The notes beneath the pieces are model-generated. The model did not search any database and had not been told where the DNA came from. It was given only the letters and a program-made list of their open reading frames with translations. A program made the position numbers and the translations under genes. Of a stretch of DNA of 64,000 nt, positions 25,325-33,326 are shown in pieces. Source of the DNA: Pseudomonas violetae (lineage in GTDB: Bacteria; Pseudomonadota; Gammaproteobacteria; Pseudomonadales; Pseudomonadaceae); assembly GCF_023072615.1 (NCBI RefSeq), contig NZ_JAKNRW010000012.1, forward strand, positions 62,001-126,000. The letters run 5' to 3'. The first letter of the stretch is position 1, and each line of letters starts with the position of its first letter.

Positions 25325-26136
25325 CAGCAATTCGACTCTGAACGCCTTTCAATAAAGCTTTGGATCGCATTGATGCAGAGATCAGGTGCACTGAGGTGCG
25401 GACAGTGACCCACGTTTTCAATCACCTCAAGTCGATTATTTGGGATCACCTTATGGAGGTATTGACCAACCTCTACAGGCGCGATGATGTCCTCGGACGA
25501 CTGAATAATCAGTGCTGGCGCCTGCAGCTTGGCGACATCATTACGATTGTCCGAAAGGAATGTCACCCTCGCGAATCGCTTTGCAATGTCTGGATCTGTC
25601 TGGCAGAAACTATTAGTCAACTCGACGCCAAGGTGTGGTTGTCCAGGCGCGCCCATGATGGCGGGAGCCATGGAACTCGACCAACCAAGGTAGTTGCTTT
25701 CCAAAGTCTCCAGAAGCGAGTTGATGTCCTCCCGGCTGAACCCTCCAAAATACTCCCCATCGTTGAAATACGACGGTGAAGGCCCAACCATGACGTGAGC
25801 CCCGACAAGGTCAGGACGCATGTTTGCAGCGATTACTCCAGCCATAGCACTGACAGAATGCCCAACAAATATGACCGGGCCGTCCGCAAACTCCTCAATA
25901 ATTTCCACGATGTCCTGCGCGTACCCTTTCAGTGATGAGTACCTCACAACCTCGTAGGCTGAGAGGTCTGACTTCCCACAACCTACAACGTCAAAAAGAA
26001 TCGTCTGAAAGCTTTCGCGAAATGCCGGCTCGACCAATCTCCACATATTCTGATCACACCCAAAACCGTGCGCAAAAACTAGAGTGGCAGGGCCTGAACC
26101 TTGGACGCGTACATTGTTGCGAATTAGGACAGACAT
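25324..26136 (-). CDS. RsbQ/KAI2-like alpha/beta hydrolase
   Basis: 270 residues, with GGAGG before the ATG. Catalytic triad by position: Ser94 (VGHSVSAMAG), Asp216 (SSEDIIAP) and His244 (NVGHCPHLSAP). The N-terminus (NNVRVQGSGPATLVFAHGFG, CDQNMW) is characteristic of RsbQ and the plant receptors KAI2/D14. It is expected to bind or cleave a small hydrophobic molecule and pass the result to the PAS domain of the coupled kinase. The ligand is unknown. Confidence 0.85.
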   Translation of the reverse strand: MSVLIRNNVRVQGSGPATLVFAHGFGCDQNMWRLVEPAFRESFQTILFDVVGCGKSDLSAYEVVRYSSLKGYAQDIVEIIEEFADGPVIFVGHSVSAMAGVIAANMRPDLVGAHVMVGPSPSYFNDGEYFGGFSREDINSLLETLESNYLGWSSSMAPAIMGAPGQPHLGVELTNSFCQTDPDIAKRFARVTFLSDNRNDVAKLQAPALIIQSSEDIIAPVEVGQYLHKVIPNNRLEVIENVGHCPHLSAPDLCINAIQSFIERRSESNC

Positions 26137-26598
26137 TTAAGCCTCCTGCGCTGATCACACATGGAATCCGGTTGGAGCGAGTCTAGCAGTGTAGGTCATC
26201 CACTGGCGGTCGGCGCTCAGCTCGGCTGCGGCAAATTAACCGATAACGAGCGAAACCAATCGGCAATCTCTCCACCCTGCGTTCTCGCATCGATTGCTAT
26301 GTTTCGAGATTTGAGTGGGTGAGCGGAAACGTAAGTAAAAGTCAGACCAATGTGCTTACGATAAATTCCACCTGGTAAATCAAATGCTTACTTTTAGAAG
26401 ATTTGCAACGTCTCAAACCATCCGTGTGCTCCATTCCATTGCAAGCAGTAGTAAGAATTCAGCGCTGCGGCCGCAATGAAGCGTGGCTTGTTGAGTGTAT
26501 GCGTCCGGCCAAGTTATCTACCCAGCTTCGCAATGCCAAGACATGGTGTGCACTTCAATTTAAAAGGGCGCCGCTCTAGCCTTTTAAGCGGGTATTTC
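26137..26598. other. Stretch upstream of the hydrolase operon
   Basis: About 460 bases. A minus-strand open segment at 26215-26370 reads LTFTYVSAHPLKSRNIAID and ends in TGA, but it has no start codon with a ribosome site and no family I know. It may be a remnant. The hydrolase promoter must lie at the left end. Confidence 0.3.
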
Positions 26599-26990
26599 AT
26601 GCAGCCAACACGCCTTTCTAATTCCAAGTCTTTCAAGGCCCAGGTCATTCAAGAGTGTGCCCAACCCGGCGCTTCGGTTGCCAGCATCACTCTCAGCCAG
26701 AGCCTCAACGCAAACCTAGTCCACAAATGGATTCGGCTGCATGCGCAGAACAGTCCGGCGCTGCCACCTGCATTTATTCCGACAGCCTTGCTGCTGGCCG
26801 GGACAAATTCCCATCATGCAGCATCGAATATCTGCGTTGGAATACAGCAACCGCGCTGCACCGTCAAAGTTAATTGGCCCACTGAACATGCTGCCGCCTG
26901 TGCGACTTTTCTTCGATACCTTCTGCAACGATTCCATCTGGCTCGCTACAGAGCCGATGGATATGCGCGCCCGGAAGGGTGAAAGCCTTG
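26599..26990 (+). mobile_element. IS66-family remnant (OrfA plus start of TnpB)
   Basis: OrfA begins MQPTRLSNSKSFKAQVIQ and contains ECAQPGASVASITLSQSLNA, NLVHKWIRLH and the C-terminal block WPTEHAAACATFLRYLLQ. The start of TnpB (DSIWLATEPMDMRA) overlaps in another frame at about 26925-26990 and then ends. No TnpC or terminal repeats are seen, so this is a dead, truncated copy. It is in the same orientation as the 21.7 kb fragment. Confidence 0.75.
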
Positions 26991-27108
26991 TGGCGCCAAA
27001 ACACCCGCCGTCGCCAAGCGACTCGGTTCACAGCCGCTAGCTGCAGGCACCATACTCGATGATCCTGATGGATGTGTGATCAACCGCTAACCGAGGAAGC
27101 TGGTGCGT

Positions 27109-27444
27109 CTACATAGATTTGACTGAGACTAATTCCACATACTTGTACTTCTTCCTGGCAGCTTTCACGGCCTCTTGCTCCGCAAGCAACGAGCTCAACG
27201 TGTCGGCCTCGTGAATCAACTCATGCATCTTCCCCTCATATTCATTGCCAACCCGGAGCGTGACCCTAAGCCTAGGCGTAAACGCTTTCGTAATTACTTT
27301 CTTGACGGTGGGTGCTACAGCAGGCTTGGTAAGGACAACCTCGGGCGCAGGCTCCTGCACCGGAGCGGCAGAAACCCGCACTTCGGGCTCATCGGTACCG
27401 AACAGGGCACGACGCATTTCTTCTTCAGTTAACTCAGAGTTCAT
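27109..27444 (-). CDS. Hypothetical acidic protein
   Basis: The start MNSELTEEEMRRALFGTDEP at 27444 is preferred. The protein has 111 residues: an N-terminal helix, a Pro/Ala/Val-rich linker (about 25-55), then RLRVTLRVGNEYEGKMHELI and a charged helical end. It is soluble. The family is unknown to me; the composition supports a real gene. Confidence 0.55.
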   Translation of the reverse strand: MNSELTEEEMRRALFGTDEPEVRVSAAPVQEPAPEVVLTKPAVAPTVKKVITKAFTPRLRVTLRVGNEYEGKMHELIHEADTLSSLLAEQEAVKAARKKYKYVELVSVKSM

Positions 27445-27527
27445 AGGACATCTCAAAGGAGCGGCACTTAGCTCGACAAATTTTACTAGGATTGTTACTT
27501 ACCGGTGTCATGGGGGACTGCTAGGCG

Positions 27528-27743
27528 TCACATCCCCAGTTCGATTTCGATCCGAGAACCCCTCAAAGCTCGCGAAAGCCTTTCCTTCGGAAGTTGTGTG
27601 ATAAGCCCATCAGCTAAATCACTTGCATGACGTGCGTACAGCTTAACCGTTTCATGAACGGGCCTTCGATCTGAAAATCGCCCAATCGCTCTTGGTCGAT
27701 TTTCAGCATTTGCAGGCTTCTGACTCAGCCTGTCGGTGGACAA
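27528..27743 (-). CDS. Possible small hypothetical protein
   Basis: 71 basic residues (MSTDRLSQKPANAENRPRAI, VKLYARHASDLADGLITQLP). No strong ribosome site and no family recognised. It follows the other small gene's strand and could be genuine or spurious. Confidence 0.3.
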   Translation of the reverse strand: MSTDRLSQKPANAENRPRAIGRFSDRRPVHETVKLYARHASDLADGLITQLPKERLSRALRGSRIEIELGM

Positions 27744-27902
27744 GTTTTCAACGACTGGTCTAGACGGAGGGGCTGCGCTACCTCACATCTCTACTACCAT
27801 TTGGAGCAGCCCGTCTTCCAAAATACTCAAGGGCCGTCTCCCATAGCAGAGCTTCCTACGACATATCCAGACGATCCCTAGTCATTACGGAGTCCTAACG
27901 GC

Positions 27903-28270
27903 ATGCGGCTCTTTCTTGATTGCGAATTTACCCAGCTCTCGGCGGCAGAGATTGCCGCGACTTCGTCGTCAAGACCGTCATTCCGCAGCTCTGGGGTGGA
28001 AGCTATGCACTACCCATCATTGGCGCAAGGTCAGCGCTGTTCGAGTTTCTCACGTCGTTCGACGAAGCCCTGGAGATTGTCACAGACGCCCCACAGTACG
28101 ACTGGGAGCTTTTCTGTGAACTGGCGTATGACGATGGGAAATGGCCCAGAAATGTCCGAAATCACCCTGTTGATGCTACCACTCTGAGGGTTATAAACGA
28201 TGGGGTACCGCTTCCACATCACGCTCTCTTGGATGCCCGTATCATCGCCAGCATGTTCGCACCAGGGTAA
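27903..28270 (+). pseudogene. Internally deleted 3'-5' exoribonuclease
   Basis: The start MRLFLDCEFTQL carries the catalytic DCEFT motif. About 12 codons later the frame is lost, and the rest lies in another frame: DFVVKTVIPQLWGG, ARSALFEFLTSFDEALEIV, DAPQYDWELFCEL and LPHHALLDARIIASMF. The middle segment between the two motifs appears deleted (roughly 30 codons). Intact relatives are Rv2179c-like exoribonucleases. Confidence 0.7.
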
Positions 28271-28299
28271 GAACGCGAAGATATTTCATGAGAGCGAGC

Positions 28300-29862
28300 T
28301 CATATCGCACGCTTCTTAGTCATTGCAATCCCCATCCGCCCCAGTTGCTTAACGCCATACATGGCCTGATCCGCTTCTTTTAGCAACGTGTCCAAGCTCT
28401 GCCCATGGAGAGGACAGATCGAAACTCCGATGCTGCACGAGAGTGGTACCTCGCCTATGGTCGTGACGACCGGCTGCGCGATAGTTTCTAGCATCCTCGT
28501 GGCCTTCATTTCTGCACCTTCTGGACTCCTGAGATCTGTGATCAAGGCCACGAATTCATCGCCGCCATAGCGTGCGACGGTGTCACACGAACGGGTAGCC
28601 GCAAGCATGCGGTCTGCAACCACTCGAAGAATCTGGTCGCCGACCTCATGGCCGTACTTGTCGTTAATTTCCTTGAAGTAATCCAGGTCGATTAATAGCA
28701 CCGCAAAGGGAATACCCTTCACTTGCCATTCGGCATAAACCTGATCAAAACGTTCGGAGAATAAGTAGCGATTTGGCAATTGAGTAAGCACGTCATGGGT
28801 TGCGAGATAGGCCGAGCGCTCGTGTTCGACCTCTGCCCTTTCAATCGCCTGGAAATGCCGAATTAAAACAAGCGGCATCAGTACGAGTGCACCTGCCAGA
28901 ACCACGAGGATAATCAATGTTTCCGCCGTCAAAACATCCTCTACACGCAACTGACGCTCAAACATCAGTGTGATCGGTTGCGAAGTATTACTGATCTCGA
29001 CTCGACTGACTTGGCGCGGCAACAGCAGGCGATCCAGAAAACTTGCTTGCTCGGTATCCGTGGAAAACACTTCACTTTCAGACCCAGCAATGGTCTTCAG
29101 GATGGCTCTTATGTGAACCAAGGGGTCTACGTTCGCGTTGGTCACGGCATCGAGTAGCGAGTTCGTTTTGACCAACAGTAAAGTCACCATCGTGCTGCCA
29201 AAAAAATTGGGACGAGTGTTCAGTCTGACCTGCTCTGGCCGACTGATCGACTGCATCAGTATGTAAGCATTACCACCTTCGTACATCGCGAACACAGGGG
29301 ACACAACGGGCTTCTGGCTGCTGTGGGTTCGTGCCAGTGCATAGGAGAGGTAGGCTACGGTTTCCAGCCTTACGCCATAGATTGAGCTGGATTCCGGGAG
29401 TAGCGGGTACATAAACAACACCGGCCACGTCTCATTGAGAAATGCCTGAGATTGGCTAGCCTGCTGAGTGAGGCTCGGAAAGTCTTTCAGCTCAAAGTCT
29501 GGCCTCCATGTTCGCCGCAATAGATCTTCAAAGGCGTCCTGCTCGGCCAAAGGAACGGCCCGGGCGGCCTCAAGCATGTAGATATGTGGATAAGCTGATA
29601 GGACGGCTGCCGCGTAACGGGCGGCAGCATCCGTGTCGCTCTGATCGACGGCTTGGAGAAATGCTGAAAACCCTGCAAGCACAGCTTCGTTGGTATGAAG
29701 CTGATCGCTGACGACTCCGGAAATATTTTGCACGTATTCCGAGAAGCGTTGCTCTCTGCGTTGAGTCTCGAACTTCAGCAGAAGCCAAGCCGAAAAAATA
29801 ACCAGGCTCACAGCAAAAAAAATAAACCCAACCAAAGACCTGCGCCGCTGAGTCAACATCAT
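28300..29862 (-). CDS. CHASE-domain diguanylate cyclase
   Basis: The protein has 520 residues. TM1 is at about 10-30, a periplasmic CHASE sensor at about 45-300 and TM2 at about 312-338 (LIILVVLAGALVLMPLVLI). The GGDEF domain at about 350-515 has an intact RYGGDEF and DYFKEINDKYGHEVGD. It makes c-di-GMP from two GTP in response to an unknown periplasmic cue. Start codon could be either of two adjacent ATGs. Confidence 0.9.
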   Translation of the reverse strand: MMLTQRRRSLVGFIFFAVSLVIFSAWLLLKFETQRREQRFSEYVQNISGVVSDQLHTNEAVLAGFSAFLQAVDQSDTDAAARYAAAVLSAYPHIYMLEAARAVPLAEQDAFEDLLRRTWRPDFELKDFPSLTQQASQSQAFLNETWPVLFMYPLLPESSSIYGVRLETVAYLSYALARTHSSQKPVVSPVFAMYEGGNAYILMQSISRPEQVRLNTRPNFFGSTMVTLLLVKTNSLLDAVTNANVDPLVHIRAILKTIAGSESEVFSTDTEQASFLDRLLLPRQVSRVEISNTSQPITLMFERQLRVEDVLTAETLIILVVLAGALVLMPLVLIRHFQAIERAEVEHERSAYLATHDVLTQLPNRYLFSERFDQVYAEWQVKGIPFAVLLIDLDYFKEINDKYGHEVGDQILRVVADRMLAATRSCDTVARYGGDEFVALITDLRSPEGAEMKATRMLETIAQPVVTTIGEVPLSCSIGVSICPLHGQSLDTLLKEADQAMYGVKQLGRMGIAMTKKRAI

Positions 29863-30036
29863 TCTGATTTCCCAATGCGCAGAGCGTGCATACGCCTTGT
29901 CCTACTTTCAAGAGTCAGCTCACGTAGGAGTAAAATTGGAGTTCGGAGCTGGAGGGAGAACCAGCAATCAGAACTCAGTTTTGCCGACCCGAGGGCCGTC
30001 ACATGGATTTCTTTGGACTCTATTCGGAAGCGTGAA

Positions 30037-30288
30037 TCAACTTCGTTGACGTGGCCTGCATCTCTGTAGTGTGAGGACGGGTTCTACCCACTCTAGGTTG
30101 AGACGCTGGCATTCACCATCAGCTTCTGCCCGCGTCTGATAGGTAACCTTTGAACGCAATTTCTCAGCATTGTCGTAAATGTTGAAGCCCGCACTTACGG
30201 TTTCACAGTAGAAGCGTGTTCCGTTGCGCACAGACCCCGTTTCGATAGGAACTGCAGGAACCACAACAAATCTGGAATTCATTTTCAA
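30037..30288 (-). CDS. Small hypothetical protein
   Basis: 83 residues (MKMNSRFVVVPAVPIETGSV, FYCETVSAGFNIYDNAEKLR) with AGAGGA upstream of the first ATG. A beta-rich start and a helix around YQTRAEADGECQRLN suggest a small domain of Pseudomonas type; the function is unknown. Confidence 0.55.
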   Translation of the reverse strand: MKMNSRFVVVPAVPIETGSVRNGTRFYCETVSAGFNIYDNAEKLRSKVTYQTRAEADGECQRLNLEWVEPVLTLQRCRPRQRS

Positions 30289-30556
30289 ATCCTCTTGAAG
30301 CTCCCCATTACTATTAGCGGCTATGAGCCACTACAGCAAGTGATCTTCGTGAGTTTCCGATGACGAGCCGGAACGCTGGACGTGATGCGCAAAAGCTGAC
30401 AAGAACCTCCACAGAAAACGCATACCCCTTCAATTCCCGCTACTGGGGTTTTCTGCTGCTCCAGGCCGGAGTTTTGGCCAGTTACCAACGCATCACCCTG
30501 GTTTACAACGTAAGCATGCGGCAAGCACGCCACCCTGACGTCGTAGTTTAGGGCAA

Positions 30557-30601
30557 TGGTGTCCACCTAAAATGTGATATGACCCGAAGAGTTGGACACC
30601 A
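30557..30601. repeat. 9-bp perfect inverted repeat
   Basis: TGGTGTCCA (30557-30565) and TGGACACCA (30593-30601) face each other across 27 bases. The sequence resembles abutted IS3-type ends (TGGTGTCCA...), but no transposase is nearby. Confidence 0.4.
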
Positions 30602-31101
30602 ATGCGCTTAAACCTGGAGTTCGGAAAGTGTGTTCGCCGGCCCATTACCGTTCAGGTAGGTGACGTGGCCAGAAGGCTACCCTTGGCCGAGGGGGGGGCA
30701 GCGAGGATCTAGACTGGCCCTTTTCTCTGATCGCCATAGCGACGGCACTCGCCTCCTTCCGCTTCAAATGAGGCGTCTTTCTGGTGTCTATGGCATGCAC
30801 GCTCGCTAGCTTGGCAGTGCACCTAGTGCGCTACAAAACCGGAGTTGATATTCGCTTATTCCACGCAGTTTTCCTCTAGGCAGTTTTAGCGGCGATCAGC
30901 GTAGTCGTCGACATTCATCAAAATTGAAGAAAAAGAGGGCGGGAGCCGCCTATGCCTTTTTTGCTAAGATCAGCGTAAGAACGTGAGATGGCATCGCTCG
31001 CTCGCCGAGCGCATTTGAAACATGCAAATGCAGGCTCGGGCAGCGGTGCTGCGATGTTTCCTTTACGCCGCCCTTTAGAGATTTTTACGTCGGAGCAGAA
31101 C
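30602..31101. other. Gene-free stretch before the GAF-GGDEF gene
   Basis: About 500 bases with no credible gene. A G-run lies at about 30690. A frame open from 30988 joins the following gene but has no ribosome site, so the inner start at 31102 is preferred. Confidence 0.3.
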
Positions 31102-32042
31102 ATGAGTGATTTTGAGGATGCGGCTCGTGAGGCTCTAGCATTTTTACGGCGCCGGCTAGGATTCGATTTGTGGATGATAACTCGCACCGAAAATGACGAC
31201 TGGACGGTATTGCATTGTGAAGACCAAAGCTATGACGTCCATCCTGGACAGCTCTTTAGCTGGAGTGATTCGTTTTGTAGTGAAATGGTAAAGGGCAACG
31301 GCCCTCGCATTGCACCAGACTCAGAATTGGTAGCTGCTTACTCTTCGGCGCCAATTAGCAAAAAATTACCAATCCGCGCCTACATCGGCGTCCCGCTCCT
31401 TTTGTCCGATGGTTCCCTGTTCGGCACGTTATGCGCCGTTGATCCGAAGCCTCAACCCGTGAACATCCAAGAAGATCAAGAGCTCATGGAAATGATTGGC
31501 ATGATGCTCAGCAAGATTTTGCAGATGGAGTTAAAAGCTGATAACGAGTCAAGCAGAGCCGAGCGATTCGAGGCGCAGGCGCTAAGCGATGCACTGACGG
31601 GGCTTTACAATCGCGCAGGCTGGGAGCAGTTAGTCGCATCTGAGGATGGCCGGAATCGCCGTTACGGAAAGTCATCAGCAGTGGTAGTGATTGATCTGGA
31701 CGATCTAAAGCTTGTAAATGATAGCAACGGGCACGCAGCAGGTGATGAGCTGATAAGGTGTGCAGCCGATACGCTTACTCAAGCTTCTCGAACAGATGAT
31801 ATCGTCGCAAGACTCGGTGGGGATGAGTTCGCAATCATAGGCGTCAACTGCGATAAAGCTGGTGGCGAAGCGCTTCGTGAAAGGGTCACGCAGGCGCTAC
31901 ATCAGTCGGGTGTTAGAGCCTCATTGGGGATGGCATGGCTAACGCCAGGAACGACATAGCCTCGGCTTTGACCCTCGCTGACGTACAAATGTACGAGGAG
32001 AAGCGTCTGAAAAAGTCAGAACAACCTGAGACTATTAATTAA
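31102..32042 (+). pseudogene. GAF-GGDEF diguanylate cyclase with C-terminal frameshift
   Basis: The start at 31102 (MSDFEDAAREALAFLRRRLG) has GGAG six bases upstream. GAF spans about 5-150 (IGVPLLLSDGSLFGTLCAVD); GGDEF spans about 165-285 with RLGGDEFAI and VIDLDDLKLVND. The frame ends at 31959 after SLGMAWLTPGTT. A shift of one base near 31948 restores the normal last helix (NDIASALTLADVQMYEEKR) and a stop at 32040-32042. A single lost A in a GGAAAC-like run would explain this. The catalytic motif is intact, so partial activity is possible. Confidence 0.75.
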
Positions 32043-32396
32043 AGCTAGGACTAGGAATTGAACTGTGGAGTGTCCATGGCGTGCAGTGACGAGTGTTTGA
32101 TTTCGCAGGGGGCTAAATGCTGCCGTAGCATTTCAAAATAACTCCTATTCACCAAGTCTCGACTACTTTGACCCTTTAGCGGGCGAACCAATCAATGATG
32201 TCGGCGGAAAATTTGAAATACGTCGTCGAAACACCCCATCGCCCCATACAGCAGCATTCCACTAGCAAACCCCGTTATTTAATCTAAAGCCGATGACATG
32301 CGGGCTGCCAGTGTAGAGTAACGCCAGCGAAAACTTTACAGTAAAACTGACTCCAACGAACTCCTGATGTTATAAATAAAACTCATGCTGATATAC
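32043..32396. other. Gene-free stretch
   Basis: About 350 AT-rich bases between two convergent cyclase genes. No clear gene or perfect terminator hairpin was found. Confidence 0.3.
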
Positions 32397-33326
32397 CTAG
32401 AAAGACACACAATTCCTCCCTGCTTGTTTCGATTTATAAAGTTGCTTATCTGCCGACCCTAACAAGTCTTGAAGTTTAAAGTCGACACTAGGTATAACTG
32501 TTGCGACACCCAGCGAAATAGTAACCACCTGACCTAAGTCAGATTCGGAATGCTCTATGTTTAATTCTCGAACACATTGCTTCATTCTCTCTGCAATCTC
32601 AATCGCGCCAGAAATCCCTGTACTAGGCAGAATGCATGCAAACTCTTCACCACCGTACCGAGCAACTAGATCATAAGGGCGCCGGACGCATTTAGCTAAA
32701 GTAAGCGCAATAGATTTCAGGCACTCGTCTCCCGCCTGATGACCGTACTTATCATTGTAACGTTTGAAATAGTCAACATCGATGAATATAAGTGACAGTG
32801 AATTTTTATCTCGTAAACACTGGCGCCAGTCGGCTATTATTTTCTCGTCAAATTTTCGCCGATTAGCAACTCCTGTAAGTCCATCTATCAAAGCCATAGA
32901 GCGGAGCTGATCATTCTGTAATTTCAGAACTAGATGCGTTCGAACACGAGCCTTCACTATGATAGGATTTATAGGTTTGCTAATAAAGTCTACCGCGCCA
33001 AGCTCCAGCCCAAATACCTCTTCGGACTCATGGTGCTGCGCCGTGATAAAGATTATGGGTATACCTTGAGTCGCGAGATCAGATTTGAGCCTGCGACACA
33101 CTTCATGACCATCAACGCCCTCCATGACGACGTCTAGGAGCACCAAATCCGGAAGTTGACTTTGGCATACAGTTATTGCCTGTTCACCGTTAGTAGCCAT
33201 AAAAATATCGCAATCGTGGCGAAACAATTCATGAAGTACGCGAATGTTTGCTGGCTGGTCATCGACAACAAGAATTTTGGGACGACTACAAAAATCCGGC
33301 AGCCAATTTTCTGTATTTTTTTCCAT
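32397..33326 (-). CDS. REC-GGDEF response regulator (diguanylate cyclase)
   Basis: The protein has 309 residues. The receiver (about 15-135) has the phospho-Asp in LVLLDVVMEGVDGHEV. GGDEF (about 150-309) has an intact RYGGEEF and IDVDYFKRYNDKYGHQAGD. It would make c-di-GMP when phosphorylated. Its ATG overlaps by one base the stop of the giant hybrid kinase (TAATG), which is therefore its likely phosphodonor. Confidence 0.92.
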   Translation of the reverse strand: MEKNTENWLPDFCSRPKILVVDDQPANIRVLHELFRHDCDIFMATNGEQAITVCQSQLPDLVLLDVVMEGVDGHEVCRRLKSDLATQGIPIIFITAQHHESEEVFGLELGAVDFISKPINPIIVKARVRTHLVLKLQNDQLRSMALIDGLTGVANRRKFDEKIIADWRQCLRDKNSLSLIFIDVDYFKRYNDKYGHQAGDECLKSIALTLAKCVRRPYDLVARYGGEEFACILPSTGISGAIEIAERMKQCVRELNIEHSESDLGQVVTISLGVATVIPSVDFKLQDLLGSADKQLYKSKQAGRNCVSF

